Assembly: GCF_002099425.1 (NCBI RefSeq)
Contig: NW_018343964.1
Coordinates: 16,736,501 to 16,800,500 of the forward strand
Reading direction: 5' to 3'
DNA length: 64,000 bases
Source: Phascolarctos cinereus
Taxonomy: Eukaryota; Chordata; Mammalia; Diprotodontia; Phascolarctidae
The translations under genes were made by a program, and so were the position numbers. The notes under the pieces were generated by a model. The model was given only the letters and a program-made list of their open reading frames with translations, had not been told where the DNA came from and did no database searches. Shown here one piece after another: positions 44,656 through 56,918 of this stretch. How positions within the stretch are numbered: position 1 is the first letter of the stretch; the number at the start of each line of letters is the position of its first letter.

Positions 44656-44656
44656 T

Positions 44657-44897
44657 CTTTTGTTCTTCTTATTCATTTGTTTCAGTTGTGTCCAACTCTT
44701 CATAACCTCTTTTGAGGTGGTTTGCCATTTCCTTCTCCAGCTCATTTTAAAAATGAGAAAACTGAGGCAAACAGGGTTAAGTGACTTGCCGAGGGTCACA
44801 CAGCTAGTTAGTGTCTGAAGCCAGATTTGAACCCAGGAAGAGGAATCTTCCTGATTCTAGGCCCAGTACTTTATCTACTGTGCCACCTAGCTGTCCT
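44657..44897 (-). mobile_element. Chimeric CORE-SINE with BovB/RTE-like 3' end
   Basis: 'gttgtgtccaactcttcata', 'gaggtggtttgccatttcct', 'gttaagtgacttgccgaggg' and 'ctgtgccacctagctgtcc'. Same architecture as 6622-6875. Confidence 0.88.
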
Positions 44898-45085
44898 AAC
44901 AGAGAGACAACTGGCCTTTGAGTCAGGAAAACCCATATTCAAGTCCCATCTCTGATACATATTAGCTTTGTAATCCTGGATAAGACATGCAAACTTCAGT
45001 GCCACCCAGGAAAATTTCCAAGCTTACAGAACTCTCTAAGTTACAATAGATCTGTATTAGTAGCATGAGTTTTCCTTACCAGGTC
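44898..45085 (+). mobile_element. CORE-SINE variant
   Basis: 'actggcctttgagtcaggaa', 'catattcaagtcccatctct' and 'cagaactctctaagttacaa'. Same subfamily as the SINEs at 10.6 and 52.2 kb. Confidence 0.72.
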
Positions 45086-45364
45086 TTCTGCCATTGTAAT
45101 GAAACCATAGGCCTAGATTTTTAATAAAGAAAGAAATAGATGGATAGATAAATGCTATGAAATTTGAGGTAATATCTCATAGAAAGAAGAAATAGTTAAG
45201 GAGAAAGTATTTTAGGTCTACAATTATGATTTTTTAAGAGTCAGCAACAAAATTTATGCATGTATTTATGGATCTATGGGAAAATGGAAGTTGCGTTGGG
45301 ATGTTAGTTAGGATGTTAGTTTTGGGGTCAGAGGTTATAGAAGATATTTATAAAGGCAAGGAAC
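45086..45364. other. Unassigned sequence
   Basis: No element recognised. Confidence 0.35.
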
Positions 45365-45572
45365 CCAATGGGAGAGTAGTATGTGCATATGAGGGAGTAT
45401 TGTGACAAGTATATATAGGATATATACAAAATAAATGCATAATTATTGGGAGAAGGGACTTAACAGATGTTGAAATAAGGAAATGCTTTTTAAACGAGGT
45501 GCCGATTAAGCTGAGTCTTGAATGGAATTAAGTGCTCCAAGAGGTGGAGGTAAAGAAGATACATTCTTGACA
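45365..45572 (-). mobile_element. LINE-2 3' region, antisense
   Basis: 'gattaagctgagtcttgaat' and 'gctccaagaggtggaggtaa' are clear reversed L2. The left part contains TATATAGGATATATAC, a mild TA growth at the usual L2 site. Confidence 0.7.
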
Positions 45573-45574
45573 TC

Positions 45575-45715
45575 GTTCCAATAGCTCTTTTTGGTAAGTA
45601 GGGCAAGTATTACTATCTCTATTTTACAGATAAGGAAACTGAGGCTCAGAGAGTATCAATCTCCTGATTCTAGATCTAGAACACAATCCCTTGTGCCATA
45701 TTATCTTCATTCATT
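45575..45715 (-). mobile_element. CORE-SINE, antisense
   Basis: 'ctctattttacagataagga', 'aactgaggctcagagagtat' and 'gaacacaatcccttgtgcca'. Confidence 0.75.
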
Positions 45716-46774
45716 TTTAGCCTGTTATCATTTATTAAAATTATTTTTTTAGCTGTCTTTGTTTTATAATTATAACCTCTTGTTTTATAATCATAACCTC
45801 TTAAAAAGTATGACGTATTCATATGTAAAAGGCTATAGCATAAGTTGAATACATAAATATTAGTGGTTCTAGGATAGAGGGAAGGCTCATTAGCAAGGTA
45901 TTGAAATTGGTGAGGAGAACTACCTTCATTCAGGACAGCCTTGCACTTATCCCATCTCTCCTTTTCAGGTCTCAAATAGCTCAATGTCAGTGTACAGGCT
46001 GGCATCAGGCTGGCAACCTGCTCTCTGCCTGGCTCTCCTCTTGCTGGTCATAGGTGTAGCTAGTAGAATGTGACAGGACAGCTTTGCTCCTAGCTAAGAA
46101 AAAGGCTGTTGAAGGGACTTTGAATGGAGTCTGCTGTTAGAATAGGCCAGTAGTGAAAATGATTACCCAGCCACCAAACACTAATCCAGGAGGAATTAAA
46201 AGCAGATTCAACTGTGACAATTTACAAGTGGAATCAAGAAACCCTGACATTATGGGTTGTTAAAACACACACAGGTCCACACACACATTCACATCCACAC
46301 ACGGAACCCTTCAGAGGAACATGAGGAATTGATTTCTTTTTATGAAAACAAAGGGATAAAATTTTACATCCACTGCATTGTGAAAGAGATCTCACCACAG
46401 GAGTCATGTGGGCTCTGTACCTCGTGCCAAATGTTAACCCTTAACCACATTCTCTATGGACTGAATCCTATTTTTTTTTAATTTTCTGAGGCAAGAGAGG
46501 AACTAAGGGTGGAACACAGGCAAGGTACACTTCTTCAAGAACTGTTTTCTCCTTCTTTAAAAAATCATAAGCTAGAAAACAAGAAAAGCTTAATACAATG
46601 GGAGAAGATTTTACAAGCAAACTTCTAACAGAACCACATCCTTTAATCAGAAAGTCAAGTTTTCCATTGCACATCACAATCGTTCCTTATAAGCAACAGC
46701 ATGCTCTGGGCCAGCCCTGTATAAACCTCTGAAGATGGCAAAAACTTCCCTTCCATCTATCCTTTTAGTACTGC
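45716..46774. other. Unassigned sequence
   Basis: No element recognised apart from a short (CA)n run at 46265-46302. A 109-codon antisense frame at 45676-46005 overlaps the neighbouring SINE and is not credible. Confidence 0.42.
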
Positions 46775-47225
46775 TGCCATGATAGTAATTGAAATATATA
46801 ATTACATAGCACTTCAAGGTTAACAAATCAATTTTCTCACAACCCTGACAAGTAGGAACTATGAGGGTTAAGACCCTATTTTTAAAAAGGTGGAAACTGA
46901 GGATGGTTCCATTTAAGAAAAACATCTTCCTAATAATCAGAGCAATCCCAAAATAGAATGGGCAGCCTTGGGGGGCAGTGGGTTTCTCCTCATTGTAGGT
47001 CATGAAGCAAATACTGGATGAACACTTGGTAAGATACTGTAGAGGAAAACCTTTGTCAGATATATGCTGGACAAGTTGGTCACTGAGATCCTTTCCAACT
47101 CTGAAACCTGTATTTCTGAGAAGTTACAAGACTTATCCACAGCAAAGAAATATCTAAGCCAGTATTCAAAACCTAGATCTTCTGACTGAAATTAGGACTC
47201 TTTCTTCAGGCATCTTGTCCCAATT
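46775..47225 (-). mobile_element. CORE-SINE split by a CR1/L3-like insertion
   Basis: Left piece 46775-46907 ('attacatagcacttcaaggt', 'aaaaaggtggaaactgag') and right piece 47118-47225 ('gaagttacaagacttatcca', 'aaacctagatcttctgac') join into one antisense CORE-SINE when the forward CR1/L3-like block is set aside. Confidence 0.75.
46908..47117 (+). mobile_element. CR1/L3-like LINE 3' end
   Basis: 'acatcttcctaataatcaga', 'agaatgggcagccttggggg', 'gctggacaagttggtcactg' and 'gatcctttccaactctgaaa'. About 210 bp, 5'-truncated as is usual for CR1-type LINEs. Confidence 0.78.
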
Positions 47226-47461
47226 TCTTTTATAATGAGAAAATCAAGGACATTATGAAAACCTAACAACCACTAAGATATTAGAAAGTTAATGTGACAT
47301 CTTTCTGAGTAATATCAATATTTTAAAAGAGGGTGTCTAGAGAACACAATACTTTTATTCAAAGAATAAATCTTTATTAGTGGAATGGTGGGCGCTTGAG
47401 TGAGGGGATAGTGTTTTGGTAAGAAGTTGCTATATGAAAATATATATGCAACTACTCACTT
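47226..47461. other. Unassigned sequence
   Basis: No element recognised. Confidence 0.35.
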
Positions 47462-47702
47462 GAATTGTTTTAGTCATGTCTGACTCTTTGTGACCACATC
47501 TTGGGTTTTCTCAGCAAAAATACTGGAGTGGTTTGCCATTTCCTTCTCCAGCTCATTTTACAAATGAGAAAACTGAGGAAAACAGGGCTAAGTAACTTGC
47601 CCAGGGTTACACAACTAGTAAGTGTAGATTTGAACTTGAGAAGATGAATTTTTTTGACTCTAGGACCAGCACTCTTATCCACTGAGCCATCTAACTGCAT
47701 CA
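47462..47702 (-). mobile_element. Chimeric CORE-SINE with BovB/RTE-like 3' end
   Basis: 'gtcatgtctgactctttgtg', 'tactggagtggtttgccatt', 'acttgcccagggttacacaa' and 'cactgagccatctaactgca'. Third copy of this chimeric type in the window. Confidence 0.88.
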
Positions 47703-48074
47703 CTTACTTACCTTAAGTATGACCCAAGATGGTTGAGGTATAATACTATCTAGGGGTAGAAAACAAAAGTCCATGATTCTTCTAGGGCACTCCTAGATCT
47801 ACAAAATCACTTTTGATCATAAGACAATGGCTGACAATACTGTCATTCTTATGTTGCAGTCCCTGGATCTGAGAGAGAGTCAAAAGTTTGTTGAAATCCA
47901 AGGTCTTTTGATCAGGAAGCCTTCCTCCTCCATAAAATCATTCCTCTCTATCTTTCGTCACAGAGGCTGCCATCCCTTTTTATTTTGTGGTCTTTACTCT
48001 TTTCTTATTGGCAGAGGGGTAAAGGAAGAAGAAGAGAACAGACTTTCATAGAGAGGAGATATTATATTCTCGGT
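47703..48074. other. Mostly unassigned, possible L2
   Basis: 'caggaagccttcctcctcca' at 47914 suggests L2, but the following sequence does not align clearly. The 74-codon frame at 47827-48051 is unsupported. Confidence 0.4.
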
Positions 48075-48155
48075 AACTGTATCCCCAGTGCCCAGGACAG
48101 TGCCTGACACATGATAAGTATTTCATGAATGCTTGTTGATTGGTTAATTGACATT
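48075..48155 (+). mobile_element. LINE-2 3' end
   Basis: 'ctgtatccccagtgcccagg', 'acagtgcctgacacatgata' and 'gaatgcttgttgattgg'. Confidence 0.8.
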
Positions 48156-48249
48156 TTAGCTTGTCACTTGAACTGAGTATGGATAAAATACTGATGACCT
48201 ATTAACATCAGATACTTGATATCCATGTACAAACAGTGCTTAATTCATG

Positions 48250-48378
48250 ATACACTATAAAATGGGGATCAAAATAGCCTCTACTTCACAGTTGTATGAG
48301 GATCAAATGTGATAATATTTATAAAAAGTTTATTATGGTGCCTGGCCCATAGGAGGTACTTAATAAATACTTATTCCC
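48250..48378 (+). mobile_element. CORE-SINE 3' half
   Basis: 'aaaatggggatcaaaatagc', 'cacagttgtatgaggatcaa' and 'gtgcctggcccataggaggt'. Confidence 0.8.
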
Positions 48379-49831
48379 TTCCCTTCCCTCTTCCCCTTGT
48401 TCCCCATGATGGCCAACATAAACTTTTCTCTCTGTGATTGAAGCATACCAATCTATCTATAGTTCCATAGCAATGACATTTTGTGTAATATAATGTATCC
48501 CAGGCTTTATTAAATATATTTCAAAAGCTAAAGGAACCCAGTTTCAATGGCAACATAGAAATGGAACTGGAAATTATTGTTTCAGTGTTTGGAACTCACT
48601 ACACACCCTCAAACATTTGAGTCTATTTGCTCCCCTTCAATTACTTACTTGAGGATGACAAAATTGGTGGGAGGGAAGACCTCCAAATTTGATCTGAGTC
48701 CCCAAAGGTTTTTTGGATGACAAATTGAGATTGAAACACCATATTTTGGTGATTTAAGTGTAAATGAGCAGAAACATGTGGATTGCATTTCCTTCCAATT
48801 ACACACAGGTTTAACAATTAAGCACAAGATAGTGCTTGAGGCAAAATATTAGAGCATGAATTTAAGACAGTCTGAATTTGAGGGACAAGCAATAGCTGTC
48901 CTTATCAGAAATGGAAAGTTGCCTCTTATTCTTCATGGTTCTTGCTCTAGATCTATTTTTATGTTTCAACTAGACTCAGGGTCCTCCCAGCCATCTTGAG
49001 AACAGATTTGCCAGCTACCCTAAAAAGTAATAGCCATCCTATGCTGCTTGGAGAATTCCACCCAGCATTTCCAATTTGAGGGGAGGTGAGGGGGTGGGGA
49101 CGGAAGGGAATCAGCAGCAGGTGTTGTACCTCTTGAGGGAAAGAGTGTTGTTTATTATGGGTATTCTCTAAAGAAATCTTGGAAAGTTTACACCACATTG
49201 GATAATATATTGCTTAATATAGTTTCCCCTCACAGCCCCTCCTTTTCCTTCTCACTTCGCCCACCCCTAACTTACAACTTGATTGGGCAAGCATGATATG
49301 AAAGAATTAAAGCTATTTTCCATTTGTTGCTAAGCATGACTGAGGAATGTTCTCATAATTCAGTAAAAATGTTGCCTGATGACAGATATTACATAATATG
49401 ACAAGTCTAATGATCTCCGAGTGAAGAGGAATAAGCTGCGGGCATGGTGGAATGCATGTGTTCCAGAGGACTGAATTAAAGCAAAGGGTTGGTAGGGGGA
49501 GAGAAAGGGAGGCAAAGGAAGAAGTAAAGGAACAAGAGAGGGAAACAGTAATGCTTGATGCCATCCTCCTTTGGAAATGGAGAGGGGGATGGGACAGATG
49601 CAGACAAATACAGAGCAATGGATTAGTGTCTTTTTCTTTAAAATGCTTTAGAAAGTGGGAACAGTACAATGTTATCACCAAGGTTGAGCGTGCCTCATTT
49701 TCTCAATTTAAATCATTCCCAACTTGACCCAAGAAATTCTAAGGGGATATTGGTATGTTCTAGCTATACCATTTGGGATCTATTTGGAGCTCCCATGAAT
49801 GGATGCTTTTGATTAACAGGATTGTAGGTAT
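48379..49831. other. Repeat-poor unassigned sequence
   Basis: About 1.45 kb with no recognisable element. Opposed frames at 49313-49681 and 49452-49727 arise from a purine-rich patch (49485-49590). No exon evidence. Confidence 0.42.
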
Positions 49832-50115
49832 GGTATAATGTCACTAGCACTGGCTTTGTTGTTAGTAGACCTGCTCTGACCCCTTAGTACCTGTGTGATC
49901 ATAAGAAAATCACTTCACTCTATGACATGCTTCCTCACTAAGAAAATGGAAGTAATGATACTGCTACTACTGTCTAGCTCTGTGAACCTAGGTAAGTCAA
50001 TCTGTGTCTGTTTCTTTACCAATAGAATGGGGTTACCTCACATGTTTATTGTGAAGAAGGTGCTTTGTACAAAGCAAACTGCTCTGAAAATGTGAGCCAT
50101 CATTATGAGTTAGGA
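49832..50115 (+). mobile_element. CORE-SINE
   Basis: 'gtcactagcactggctttgt', 'gtgtgatcataagaaaatca', 'gaatggggttacctcacatg' and 'gaaaatgtgagccatcatta'. Confidence 0.72.
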
Positions 50116-50249
50116 CCAAGTATGTCGAGAACAGGGTGGGCTGGGATGAAGACAAGGTTGGACTGCATGATAAGGTGGAGGCTCTTACCCAAGTCCTTGG
50201 ACATTGTCATTTGTGATCTATTTTTGGCTCGAGAAAATAGGTGAATTTA

Positions 50250-50405
50250 ATAACAAGACTATCACCATAGTCTAATACAGTAAGGGCTATTGTTGATGTC
50301 AAAATCCTGTTCTGACCTCTAACTAGTTGTGTGATCATGGGCAAATCATTTCATCATCCGATGCCGTGTTTCCTTACATAATGGCGATAATAATATTCAG
50401 TAATA
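50250..50405 (+). mobile_element. MIR fragment
   Basis: 'gtgtgatcatgggcaaatca' and 'gtttccttacataatggcga' plus a (TAATA) tail. Confidence 0.65.
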
Positions 50406-50514
50406 ATACTTGAGATTTGTTCTATGTGATACAAAGACAACTGATTGAAAATGAAAAAATCGGATAAGCAACTAGCTTGTTTGTTCCATGCAACTAAGCA
50501 AACTGCTTAATTAT

Positions 50515-50605
50515 TCATAGAGGCATAGTGGCTAAAGCACTGGACTTGAAGTCAGGAAGACCTGCATTCAAATCCAGACTTAAACACTTACTAGTTGTGT
50601 GACAA
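50515..50605 (+). mobile_element. SINE 5' half
   Basis: 'agaggcatagtggctaaagc', 'gaagtcaggaagacctgcat' and 'cttactagttgtgtgac', then it stops abruptly. A short imperfect palindrome follows at 50606-50629. Confidence 0.75.
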
Positions 50606-51114
50606 CTTATTATTGTTACACAATAAGTGTAGAACATTGTGACCTCAGTAGCTTAGGAGTGGCCAGGCTACATGAGGTCCTAAGGCAGCATGTGGCTTCT
50701 TCCGAGCTTTATATGCAAACTGGATGAAAAAAAAAATGCCAATAAGGCAAAAGGATTATTCACAAACAAAACCAGATTTCACCTACAATTTAACAAATGC
50801 ATGAATAATGTAAACATATGCCTGTTATATTCAACATAATAAAGGAATTAGGTACCAGCATCTTTTTATTTTTTAAGGTAGAATAGTTCTTTGCTGATAA
50901 AGGGGCAAATAATGGTTCCTTTCTATGACCACCCCTGAAGAGATGCTCAATGAGAGCTGCTAATTAATAATGCATTGTCAATGGGAAGGAGTCCCAGCAT
51001 ACTGAAGTCCTGCTCTAGGAACTGTGCAACCGTGTTCTTGAACAAGATTGGCAAGGTTCCCATTTAACCAGAGACAATTCATGTCAGGCAGTTATAAGCA
51101 CAGAGCAAAAGTAT
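50606..51114. other. Unassigned sequence
   Basis: No element recognised. Confidence 0.38.
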
Positions 51115-51430
51115 GGAAGGTTTGGCAGGCCCTCAGAGACCATCTAGTCCCAGCCATTCTTGAGGGAGGAATTCCTTCAACAACATCCCCAAAAGTGCTC
51201 ATCTAACCCAGGGATGAAGAACCTCCAGCCTTCAGGTCATATGTAGACTTCTAGGCCTTTAGGTATAGCCTTTTGACTGAATCCAAATTTTACAGAACAA
51301 AACGGACCTAGAAGGCTGCAAGGCCACATGTTCCCCATCCGTGATCGAGCCTGGTCTAGTGACGGTGAGCTCACTCTCTTCTTGTGTCAGAGTATTCCAT
51401 TTTGACATCTCAGTTTGTGATAGGAATCAC
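51115..51430 (-). mobile_element. CR1/L3-like LINE 3' end, antisense, split by a hAT-like MITE
   Basis: Left piece 'gaccatctagtcccagccat' and 'caacaacatccccaaaagtg', right piece 'tgacggtgagctcactctct' and 'cagagtattccattttgaca', in reversed CR1/L3 order. Confidence 0.76.
51209..51343. mobile_element. hAT-like MITE, copy 2 (135 bp, internally deleted)
   Basis: Starts CAGGGATGAAGAACCTCCAG, and its reverse-complemented right end starts CACGGATGGGGAACATGTGG. Flanks atctaacc (51201-51208) and atcgagcc (51344-51351) agree at 6 of 8 positions. It is inverted relative to copies 1 and 3 ('gccttttgactgaatccaaa') and lacks the central palindrome. Confidence 0.78.
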
Positions 51431-51431
51431 A

Positions 51432-51550
51432 ACAATGATGATAGTTTATGTTTACACAGCACTGAAGATTTGTAAAATGCTATTATTACATATATTCTCT
51501 CCCTTGAACCTCACACCAACCCCTGAAGTAGATGCTAGGAAATTCTTTCT
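51432..51550 (-). mobile_element. CORE-SINE 3' half, antisense
   Basis: 'gatgatagtttatgtttaca' and 'cttgaacctcacaccaaccc' followed by 'ctgaagtagatgctagg'. Confidence 0.7.
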
Positions 51551-51609
51551 TATACTTGAGTCTTTGAGTGAGGTAACAAGCATTCAATAAGCAGCCATTT
51601 GATTTAATT

Positions 51610-52045
<436 letters not shown>

Positions 52046-52144
52046 TGTATACTCTTACTCTTAGATCATACTGCAAGCTCCTTGAGGGCAGAGACAATAC
52101 TTTGAGGATTGTTAGTGTTCCCTTTGGAGAGAGACAGACTGACA
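52046..52144 (+). mobile_element. Second LINE-2 3' scrap
   Basis: 'tactgcaagctccttgaggg' and 'cagagacaatactttgagga' repeat the L2 position already present in the preceding copy, so this is a separate fragment or a partial duplication. Confidence 0.6.
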
Positions 52145-52353
52145 ACACAAGGAGGCAGAGTGAAATAGTGGCTAGAGTACTACACTTGGAATTGGGAAGA
52201 CCGGAGGTCAAATTCAGCCCTTGATACTTACTAGCTGTGTGACCCTAAATAATCTACTTAACCTCTCAGTATCCCAGGCAACTCCCCAAGCCTCTAAATT
52301 ACATAGTGGGCAGTCAGTCTACTGTGTTAGGTCTCTCCTCATCAGGAATCCTC
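52145..52353 (+). mobile_element. CORE-SINE variant
   Basis: 'ggcagagtgaaatagtggct', 'gctgtgtgaccctaaataat' and 'atcccaggcaactccccaag'. A hAT-like MITE begins at its right edge. Confidence 0.75.
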
Positions 52354-52555
52354 CAGGAGTGAGGAACCTGTGGCCTCAAGGCCACATGTGGCCCTCTAGG
52401 TCCTCAAGTGTGGCCCTTTGAGTTAATCCAAACTTCGCAGAACAAATCCCCTTAATAAAAGGATTTGTTCTGTAAAACTTGGACTCAGTCAAAAGGCTGC
52501 ACCCAAGGACCTAGAAGGCCTCATGTGGCCTCAAGGCTATGGGTTCCCCACCCTT
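52354..52555. mobile_element. hAT-like MITE, copy 3 (202 bp)
   Basis: Left end CAGGAGTGAGGAACCTGTGG, right end in reverse complement CAAGGGTGGGGAACCCATAG. The centre is almost letter-for-letter identical to copy 1 over ~66 bp, including the palindromic stem CAGAACAAATCC (52438-52449 against 52461-52472). No convincing 8 bp TSD could be seen. Confidence 0.85.
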
Positions 52556-52670
52556 GCCCTATAGCATTCCATCTCTCCCTACACCCCCCACCTAATTCCT
52601 GCCATCCCTATTACCTCAAATGATACATTGTATGTGAAACACTTGGCAATCCTAAACATCCCTCTTTCTC

Positions 52671-52702
<32 letters not shown>

Positions 52703-53114
52703 TCATGAATGAGCTGATCAAATGTCCTTCCTTGTTTGTTAGGCTCTCTTCTCTGATGAAGCCATGATGCTCATCGCACATATAAGCAAATTGTCTAAAC
52801 AAAAAGAAGAAAAAATAGTGCTTATTCTTCAAGCCCTGCTGCGATCAACGTAGATTTCTTCCTTTGATTTCTGTGTCATAGATTCAGGGCCTCCATCTCT
52901 TGCCCAGAAAATGGGTGATCATATTACTTACTTTGCTCTCAGAATTTATTGCTCTCAACAGTATTAATGACCCTTTCTGCATTTTCAGGCGACCATAGCA
53001 ACATTGGCATGTAATTAACTACCTTTTCTTCATCCAAACTAACTGGAATCTAGATAAATATTTGGCTAAATAACAAGTCCAATGTAAATCACTTTATTGC
53101 ACCCATCTGATGAA
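52556..53114. other. Unassigned sequence with (CTTT)n array
   Basis: A (CTTT)n array lies at 52666-52705. The rest has no recognised element. Confidence 0.5.
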
Positions 53115-53308
53115 TGAAATATAGGTTTATAGAGTAAGAGCTAGAAGGGATCTCAGAGATCATCTAATCCAACCCTTTGTTTTACAAATGAGGAAATTGA
53201 GACCCAGAGAGGGTGAGTGACTTTTCCAAGTAATAAGTAATAAGTAGCAGAGATGAGATTTGAACAGTGGTCCTCAGGCCTCTAGCACTCTTTCCACTGT
53301 GCCATATA
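53115..53308 (-). mobile_element. CORE-SINE, antisense
   Basis: 'gagctagaagggatctcaga', 'gatcatctaatccaaccctt', 'gaggaaattgagacccagag' and 'ctttccactgtgccat'. Confidence 0.86.
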
Positions 53309-53544
53309 TTGATACTAATTGACTTAGGTGAAGAGGAGGGCATAAAGAGAAAGAAATGGGAGTGCAAAGGCTTGTAAACACAAAGGAGCCCCAAAACAAT
53401 ACATCATATAATTTTTCTTTGAGAAAAAATGGGAGAGGCTGTACATGAAAAGCACCAAATAAGGTCACAAAAGTAAAGTCAATTATCTTTTGATGAGCAA
53501 GAAATGATTTAGGGTTGTGGGAGTCATCCCTGCATCTGTTATCT
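53309..53544. other. Unassigned sequence
   Basis: No element recognised. The 92-codon antisense frame at 53274-53552 overlaps the SINE and is not credible. Confidence 0.35.
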
Positions 53545-53766
53545 GTATACATTCAAATCAACAAGCATTTGTTAATCAATAAATACTCAATCAACAAATA
53601 AAAATGTATTAAGCAGCTACTGGTACCAGGAACTGTGCTAAACACTGGGAATACAAAGAAAGACAAAAACCAATTGTTGCCCTCTAGGAGTTTACAATCT
53701 AATGAGGAAGACCAGCTACAAAGAACTACGTACAAACAAGACAGATAAAGATATATATTCAGAGAT
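53545..53766 (-). mobile_element. LINE-2 3' UTR, antisense, left part
   Basis: 'gctactggtaccaggaactg', 'ctgggaatacaaagaaagac' and 'tgccctctaggagtttacaa'. The next L2 segment appears 5.7 kb away at 59458-59760, so this one copy was split by the L1 insertions. Confidence 0.82.
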
Positions 53767-53934
53767 AAAGGGAAGAGGGAGGAGGAGGGAAGAAAAAATG
53801 TACGTGATAATTTTGTTGTATATCTGAAAGGAATAACAAGTTGTCCATAGTAGATTTGCAGTTTCATGTACAATCATCTTTTTTTATTGTACTATGTTAT
53901 GGGAATGCTTGTTTAATTCCATAAATTAAAAAAA
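53767..53934 (+). mobile_element. L1 3' end (old subfamily)
   Basis: 'agatttgcagtttcatgtac' and 'actatgttatgggaatgctt' plus an A-rich end match the L1 3' UTR type at 31460-31886. It lies tail to tail with the antisense L1 that follows. Confidence 0.75.
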
Positions 53935-53953
53935 AGATAAAACCAAATTTTTT

Positions 53954-55001
53954 TAATTTTATTTTTATTTTGATTTATTAACAATCACTTCCATATGCTT
54001 TTGAGTTGAAAATTTTTCTCCCCCCTTCTTTCCCCCCACACTCCCCAAGATGGTGCACAATCTGATATAGGCTTTACATTTACATTCCTATTAAACATAT
54101 TTTCACATTAGTGAAGTTGTAAGTGAAAATTAAAACCAATAGGAGGAACCATCAGAAAGATGAAACAAAACTCAACAGAAGGTAAAAATATGTGATAGCG
54201 ATTTGACTTCCATAGTTCTTTCTTTGGATGTGGACAGCATTTTTCATCCCGAGGCCTCTGGAAGTGTCTTAGATCCTTGTAATGCTGAGAAGGGTTCAGT
54301 TTAACAATATTAGTCATTGTATAATGTGGCCGTTATTGTGTACAAAGTCCTCTTGGTTCTGCTCACTTCACTCAGCATCAGACCATATAGGTCTTTCCAG
54401 GTTTTTCTGAAGTCAGCCTGTTCATCATTTCTTATAGAACAATAGTATTCCATTACATTCATATACCACAACTTGCTCAGCCATTCCGCAATTGATGGGC
54501 ATCCTCTCAATTTCCAATTCTTTGCCACCACAAAAAGAGCTGCTATGAATATTTTTGTACATGTGGGTCCTTTTCCCATTTGTTTGATCTCTTTGGGATA
54601 CAGCCCTAGAAGTGCTATTGCTGGATCAAAGGGTATGCACATTTTTGTAGCCCTTTGGGCATAGTTCCAAATTGTTCTCCAAAATGGTTGGATCATTTCA
54701 CAACTCCACCAACAATGTATTAGCATTCCAATTTTCCCACATCTTCTCCAACATTTATCATTTTCCTGTTTTGTCATGTTGACCCATCTGATAGATGTGA
54801 TGTGGTACCTCAGAGTTGTTTTGATTTGCATTTCTCTAATCAATAACGATTTAGAGCATTTTTTCATATGACTACAGATGGCTTTAATTTCTTCATCTGA
54901 GAACTGTCTGTTCATATCCTTTGACCATTTCAACTGGGGAATGGCTTGTGTTCTTATAAATTTGTCTTAATTCTCTACATATTTTAGAAATGCGACCTTT
55001 A
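53954..55001 (-). mobile_element. L1 (antisense) 3' part, left half of a split copy
   Basis: Young L1 3' end in antisense: reversed poly(A) and 3' UTR, then the ORF2 C-terminus. Broken at 55001 by the forward L1 and continued at 59144-59438. Outer flanks agataaaaccaaa (53935-53947) and agataaaaacaaa (59439-59451) form its TSD with one mismatch. Reassembled length is about 1.33 kb, so it was 5'-truncated on arrival. Confidence 0.92.
54310..54933 (-). pseudogene. L1 ORF2 C-terminal fragment (antisense copy)
   Basis: 207 in-frame codons of L1 ORF2 C-terminus, beyond the reverse-transcriptase domain. It includes the cysteine motif CWRRCGKIGMLIHCWWSC (C-X3-C-X7-H-X3 or X4-C) and words such as KTWKDLYGLM and RTLYTITATL before the stop. 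It differs from the forward copy (57778-58779) at about 9 of 207 residues, so the two are the same recent subfamily. Not a host gene and lacks every catalytic domain. Confidence 0.93.
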
Positions 55002-55660
55002 ATGTGAATGGGATGAACTCTCCCATAAAACGGAAACGGATTGCAGAATGGATTAAAAACCATAATCCTACCATATGTTGTTTACAGGAAACACATTTGA
55101 AAAAGAGTGACACATACAGGGTAAAGGTAAAAGGCTGAAGCAGAATATATTATGCATCAGCTGAAGTAAAAAAAACACAGGGGTAGCAATCCTGATCTCA
55201 GACAAAGCAAAAATAGATCTAATCAAAAGAGATAAGGAAGGAAACTACATCCTGCTAAAAGGCACCATAGACAATGAAGTAATATCATTACTAAATATAT
55301 ATGCACCAAATGGCATAGCACCCAAATTCTTACAGCAGAAGTTCAGGGAGTTACAGGAAGAAATAGACAGCAAAACTATACTAGTGGGGGACCTGAACCT
55401 CCCCCTCTTGGCACTAGATAAGTCTAACCACAAAATAAACAAGAAAGAAGTTAAGGAGGTGAATAGAACATTAGAAAAGTTAGGTATGATAGACCTCTGG
55501 AGAAAACTGAATGGGGATAGAAAGGAATATACTTTTTTCTCGCAGTACATGGCACATACACAAAAATTGACCATGTACTAAGGCATAAAAACCTCACAAT
55601 CCAATGCAGAAAGGCAGAAATATTAAATGCATCCTTTTCAGATCATGATGCAATAAAAAT
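55002..55660 (+). pseudogene. L1 ORF2 endonuclease domain remnant
   Basis: Apurinic/apyrimidinic-type endonuclease that nicks target DNA. Readable in two frames: 55001-55135 (NVNGMNSP, CCLQETHL) and 55186-55581 (LNIYAPN, the GDLN catalytic motif at about 55390, then LGMIDLWRKLN). A final SDH motif is readable at 55638-55646. The expected Trp after KVKG is a stop, and a 2-base insertion in an A-run shifts the frame near 55175. The extreme N-terminus was never copied. Confidence 0.88.
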
Positions 55661-56596
<936 letters not shown>

Positions 56597-56918
56597 CAAG
56601 TAGATTACAGCAACTTATCACAAGAATAATACACTATGACCAGGTAGGATTTATACCAGGAATGCAGGGTTGGTTCAATATTAGGAAAACTATCAGCATC
56701 ATTGAGCATATCAACACAAAACCAACAGAAACCACATGATCATCTCAATAGATGCAGAAAAAGCTTTTGATAAAATACAACACCCATTCCTATTAAAAAC
56801 ACTAGAAAGCATAGGTATAAATGGAGTCTTCCTTAAAATAATAAATAGCATATCTAAAACCTTCAGCAAGCATTATATGTAATGGGGACAGGCTAGAAGC
56901 ATTTCCAATAAGATCGGG

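Noticed and set aside
52354-52555. 8 bp TSD for hAT-like copy 3
   Set aside because: Left flank gaatcctc and right flank ccctatag do not match. The element is called on its ends and internal identity only.
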